The translations under genes and the position numbers were made by a program. A stretch of 64,000 bases of DNA from an uncultured Flavobacterium sp. (GTDB lineage: Bacteria > Bacteroidota > Bacteroidia > Flavobacteriales > Flavobacteriaceae), in the NCBI RefSeq assembly GCF_943913405.1, contig NZ_CALTYA010000002.1, positions 185,510 to 249,509 on the forward strand, written 5' to 3'. Shown here piece after piece: positions 61,922-64,000 of the stretch. How positions within the stretch are numbered: the stretch's first letter is position 1; the number at the start of each line of letters is the position of its first letter. The notes under the pieces were generated by a model, which ran no database searches, was not told the DNA's origin, and saw nothing but the letters and a program-made list of their open reading frames with translations.

Positions 61922-63184
61922 TTGAAATTCAACAGATTAAATATAATTATTTTTATTGGGCTTTTGGCAATTGTCGGCGTACTTTTTATGCAATTGCTAA
62001 CCCTGACGCAGGCTTATGCTTTTGAAAAAAAAGAATATAGCGAGAAAATTCATTTTGCCTTGCAGGATGTCGTGAACAAAATCCACAAGGATAATTCAAC
62101 GGAATTGCCTCTTACAAGCCAAATCAAAAAAGTTTCTGAAGATTATTATATTGTCAATGTGGATGATGTTTTTGACGCCACAGTCTTAGAATATTACTTG
62201 AAGACGGAGTTCCAAAAAGTCAAGCTGAATATTGATTTCGAATATGCGATTTACAACTGCGGTTCTGACGAAATGATGTATGGCAATTATATTTCGGCTT
62301 CTGATACCGAAAAAGCAAAATGCGCCAAATGTTTCACGAAAAAGGCAGGTTTGGTGTATTATTTTGCAGTTCGTTTTCCACAGTTGAAGTATAATTATGT
62401 AGCTTCTTTGAATCAATATTGGATTTATACCGGCGTTTTGATTCTAGTTTTAGTAATTTATGTTTATTCCGTATTGCTTTTGCTCAAACAGAAGAAATAT
62501 ACCGAGCTACAAACCGATTTTATCAACAATATGACGCATGAGTTCAAGACGCCGATTTCTTCGATTCTAATCGCTTCAAATTATGCTAAAAACCAAGAGG
62601 AAATCACCAAAAATCCAAAGCTTTCAAAATACATACAGTTGATTATTGAGCAGAGTAATAAGTTGAATCAGCACATTGAAAAGATCTTGCATATTGCCAA
62701 AAGCGATACGAATTCAATGGTTTTAGAGAAAACAAAATTCAATTTATTAGATACTGTTTCGACCGCAAAAGAAACGATACTTTTAAAATATAACAAGGAG
62801 ATTGCGATTTCTATTGAAGCAGATGATAAAGAATATTTGATTGAAGCAGATGAATTCCACGTTTCAAATGTAGTTTATAATATTATTGACAATGCGGTAA
62901 AATACAACGATCAAAGTCCGGAAATTAAAATAAGGTTCCAAAATTTTGGCAAGGAAATCAAATTAGATTTTATCGATAACGGAATCGGGATTGAACCTTC
63001 AGAATTAAATGCTATTTTTGATAAATTCTATCGTATTCCTACAGTGAAACGCAATGAGGTCGGCGGTTTTGGCCTTGGCCTTTTCTACGTAAAACGCATT
63101 TGCAGTCTTCACGATTGGAAAATTGCGATTGCAAACAATGAAAACGCTGGAATTAAAGTTAGCATAATGATCCCAAAAAAGTAA
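61922..63184 (+). CDS. Membrane sensor histidine kinase (RprX-like)
   Basis: 420 residues from a TTG start. Two membrane helices (about 6-27 and 168-188) flank a periplasmic sensor with a CGSDEMM and a CAKC pair. The HisKA domain has the phospho-His in FINNMTHEFKTPISSI; the HATPase part has NIIDNAVKYN, DFIDNGIGI and GFGLGLFYVKRI. It pairs with the response regulator that begins 6 bp downstream and is close in style to the RprX kinase of Bacteroides. Stimulus unknown. Confidence 0.92.
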   Translation: MKFNRLNIIIFIGLLAIVGVLFMQLLTLTQAYAFEKKEYSEKIHFALQDVVNKIHKDNSTELPLTSQIKKVSEDYYIVNVDDVFDATVLEYYLKTEFQKVKLNIDFEYAIYNCGSDEMMYGNYISASDTEKAKCAKCFTKKAGLVYYFAVRFPQLKYNYVASLNQYWIYTGVLILVLVIYVYSVLLLLKQKKYTELQTDFINNMTHEFKTPISSILIASNYAKNQEEITKNPKLSKYIQLIIEQSNKLNQHIEKILHIAKSDTNSMVLEKTKFNLLDTVSTAKETILLKYNKEIAISIEADDKEYLIEADEFHVSNVVYNIIDNAVKYNDQSPEIKIRFQNFGKEIKLDFIDNGIGIEPSELNAIFDKFYRIPTVKRNEVGGFGLGLFYVKRICSLHDWKIAIANNENAGIKVSIMIPKK

Positions 63185-63190
63185 ATTTCT

Positions 63191-63874
63191 ATGCAAAAAA
63201 GCAAACTATTTTATGTCGAAGACGATGCGACATTGGCATTTCTGACCATAGATTATTTGGAACAATTTTATGACATTACGCACTTTTCAGATGGTGCTGA
63301 AGCTATAAAAAACTTTCATAAAGCAGATTTTGACCTTTGCATTTTAGATGTAATGCTCCCAAAGAAAGATGGTTTTGAAATTGCACAGGAAATTAGAAAT
63401 GTAAATACCGAGATTCCAATACTTTTCCTATCCGCAAAATCTTTAAAGGAAGACAGAATTAAAGGCCTAAAATTGGGCGCTGATGATTTCTTAGTAAAAC
63501 CATTCAGCTTGGAAGAATTGAGTTTGAAGATTGAAGTTTTTTTAAAAAGAAGCCAGAAGATTCCGCTAATTCCAAACAAAACTTATCAAATCGGAAGTTT
63601 CGAATTTTTCCCAAATGATTACTGCTTATTAAGAAACAAGGAAAAAATAAGCTTGACAGAAAGAGAATCAGCCTTGCTAAAGTTATTCTTAGATAATAAA
63701 AACGAAGTCCTAAAAAGAGAAAAAATACTGACTTCACTTTGGGGTGATGATGATTATTTTATGGGAAGAAGCTTAGACGTTTTCATCTCCAGACTCAGAA
63801 AAATTTTCAAGGAAGAAGAAAATATACGAATAGAAAACATACCAAGAATCGGATTTAAATTAGTTATTGAATAA
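63191..63874 (+). CDS. OmpR-family response regulator (RprY-like)
   Basis: 227 residues. The receiver has acidic YVEDDATLAF, phospho-Asp in FDLCILDVMLPKKDGFEI, and Lys in DFLVKPFSLEEL; a C-terminal OmpR winged helix follows (ISLTERESALLKLFLDNK, SLWGDDDYFMGRSLDVFISR). It is the partner of the preceding kinase. Gene order kinase then regulator with a 6-bp gap shows a single operon. Confidence 0.95.
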   Translation: MQKSKLFYVEDDATLAFLTIDYLEQFYDITHFSDGAEAIKNFHKADFDLCILDVMLPKKDGFEIAQEIRNVNTEIPILFLSAKSLKEDRIKGLKLGADDFLVKPFSLEELSLKIEVFLKRSQKIPLIPNKTYQIGSFEFFPNDYCLLRNKEKISLTERESALLKLFLDNKNEVLKREKILTSLWGDDDYFMGRSLDVFISRLRKIFKEEENIRIENIPRIGFKLVIE

Positions 63875-63876
63875 AA

Positions 63877-63901
63877 AAAGGCGCCCGATGGGCGCCTTTT
63901 C
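63877..63901. terminator. Bidirectional intrinsic terminator
   Basis: The stem AAAAGGCGCC / GGCGCCTTTT with loop CGATG-like sequence separates the response regulator from the convergent OmpA-type gene. Confidence 0.9.
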
Positions 63902-63917
63902 AATATAATACAGATTA

Positions 63918-64000
63918 TTACTTCTTCACGATAAGAAACTCATTCCTTCTGTTCTTCGCATGGTCTTCCTCGGTGCAGTTTTCCTTGCAGTCCACCTTAG
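63918..64000 (-). CDS. OmpA-family protein, C-terminal fragment
   Basis: The last ~27 residues before a TAA stop read KVDCKENCTEEDHAKNRRNE then FLIVKK. The HxxNRRxEF ending is the close of the OmpA/MotB peptidoglycan-binding domain of Bacteroidota OmpA-like outer-membrane proteins, and the Cys pair DCKENC is common in that loop. The gene continues past the right edge. Confidence 0.8.
   Translation of the reverse strand, partial: KVDCKENCTEEDHAKNRRNEFLIVKK

Overview
The window is a chromosomal stretch from a Flavobacterium-like member of the Bacteroidota. The evidence is a low-GC, intron-free layout with almost no Shine-Dalgarno sequences; promoters of the form TTG-N17..23-TAnnTTTG; a gliding-motility lipoprotein (GldH); three secreted proteins, two of them proteases, with type IX secretion (T9SS) C-terminal sorting domains; SDR-type threonine dehydrogenase; a TonB-dependent receptor; lycopene cyclase; and a RprXY-like two-component system. 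No rRNA, insertion sequence, prophage or CRISPR array was seen. Most of the window is housekeeping core rather than a genomic island.

Layout. 0-4.7 kb: partial DUF2975-like membrane protein, tRNA-Arg(CCU), an orphan Vsr-type endonuclease, a secreted SnoaL-like protein, threonine dehydrogenase, a secreted M43 metalloprotease and a lipoprotein. 4.7-9.3 kb: mfd and two unknown proteins. 9.3-17.5 kb (mostly minus strand): CoA-transferase A/B, the ricT-gldH-pbp1A operon, TrhO carrying an extra C-terminal beta-barrel, and an acidic DMP19-like protein coupled to a tiny basic protein. 17.7-24.2 kb: metG, then two related secreted proteins flanking a HAD phosphatase and a CAT-fold acetyltransferase. 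24-31 kb: HRDC protein, ssb, GNAT-nitrilase fusion, membrane M28 peptidase and small proteins. 31-40.4 kb: M13 peptidase, SCO protein, GAF histidine kinase, O-acetyltransferase, TIKI/TraB-like protein, glycine-zipper lipoprotein, and a propeller/metalloprotease pair.

40.4-48.9 kb is the most coherent functional block: a structured non-coding region, feoA-feoB-small Cys-rich protein, a DtxR/MntR regulator, an Nramp transporter fused to a universal-stress domain, and a divergent TonB receptor. Palindromic TCTAA/TTAGA-type sites overlap the feoA start region and the TonB-receptor -7 box, so one metalloregulator probably controls Fe(II)/Mn(II) import across both membranes. 48.9-64 kb: lycopene cyclase, TPR protein, bacilliredoxin, LD-carboxypeptidase, YraN, ACT-domain protein, fused dipeptide-type ABC ATPase, a large T9SS subtilisin, DEDD exonuclease, serine hydrolase, Ogt, DUF1573 protein, sensor kinase/response regulator and the 3' end of an OmpA-family gene.

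The least explained structure is non-coding: two copies of a long imperfect hairpin with conserved ends (TAGCCCyGAT... / ...AGCGGGAAwTTGC) and divergent stems, several dispersed short repeats, the GTTCG-rich inverted-repeat region upstream of feo, and a perfect 14-bp palindrome before the ACT-domain gene. All functional statements rest on reading the sequence and recalled family features; no search was run.
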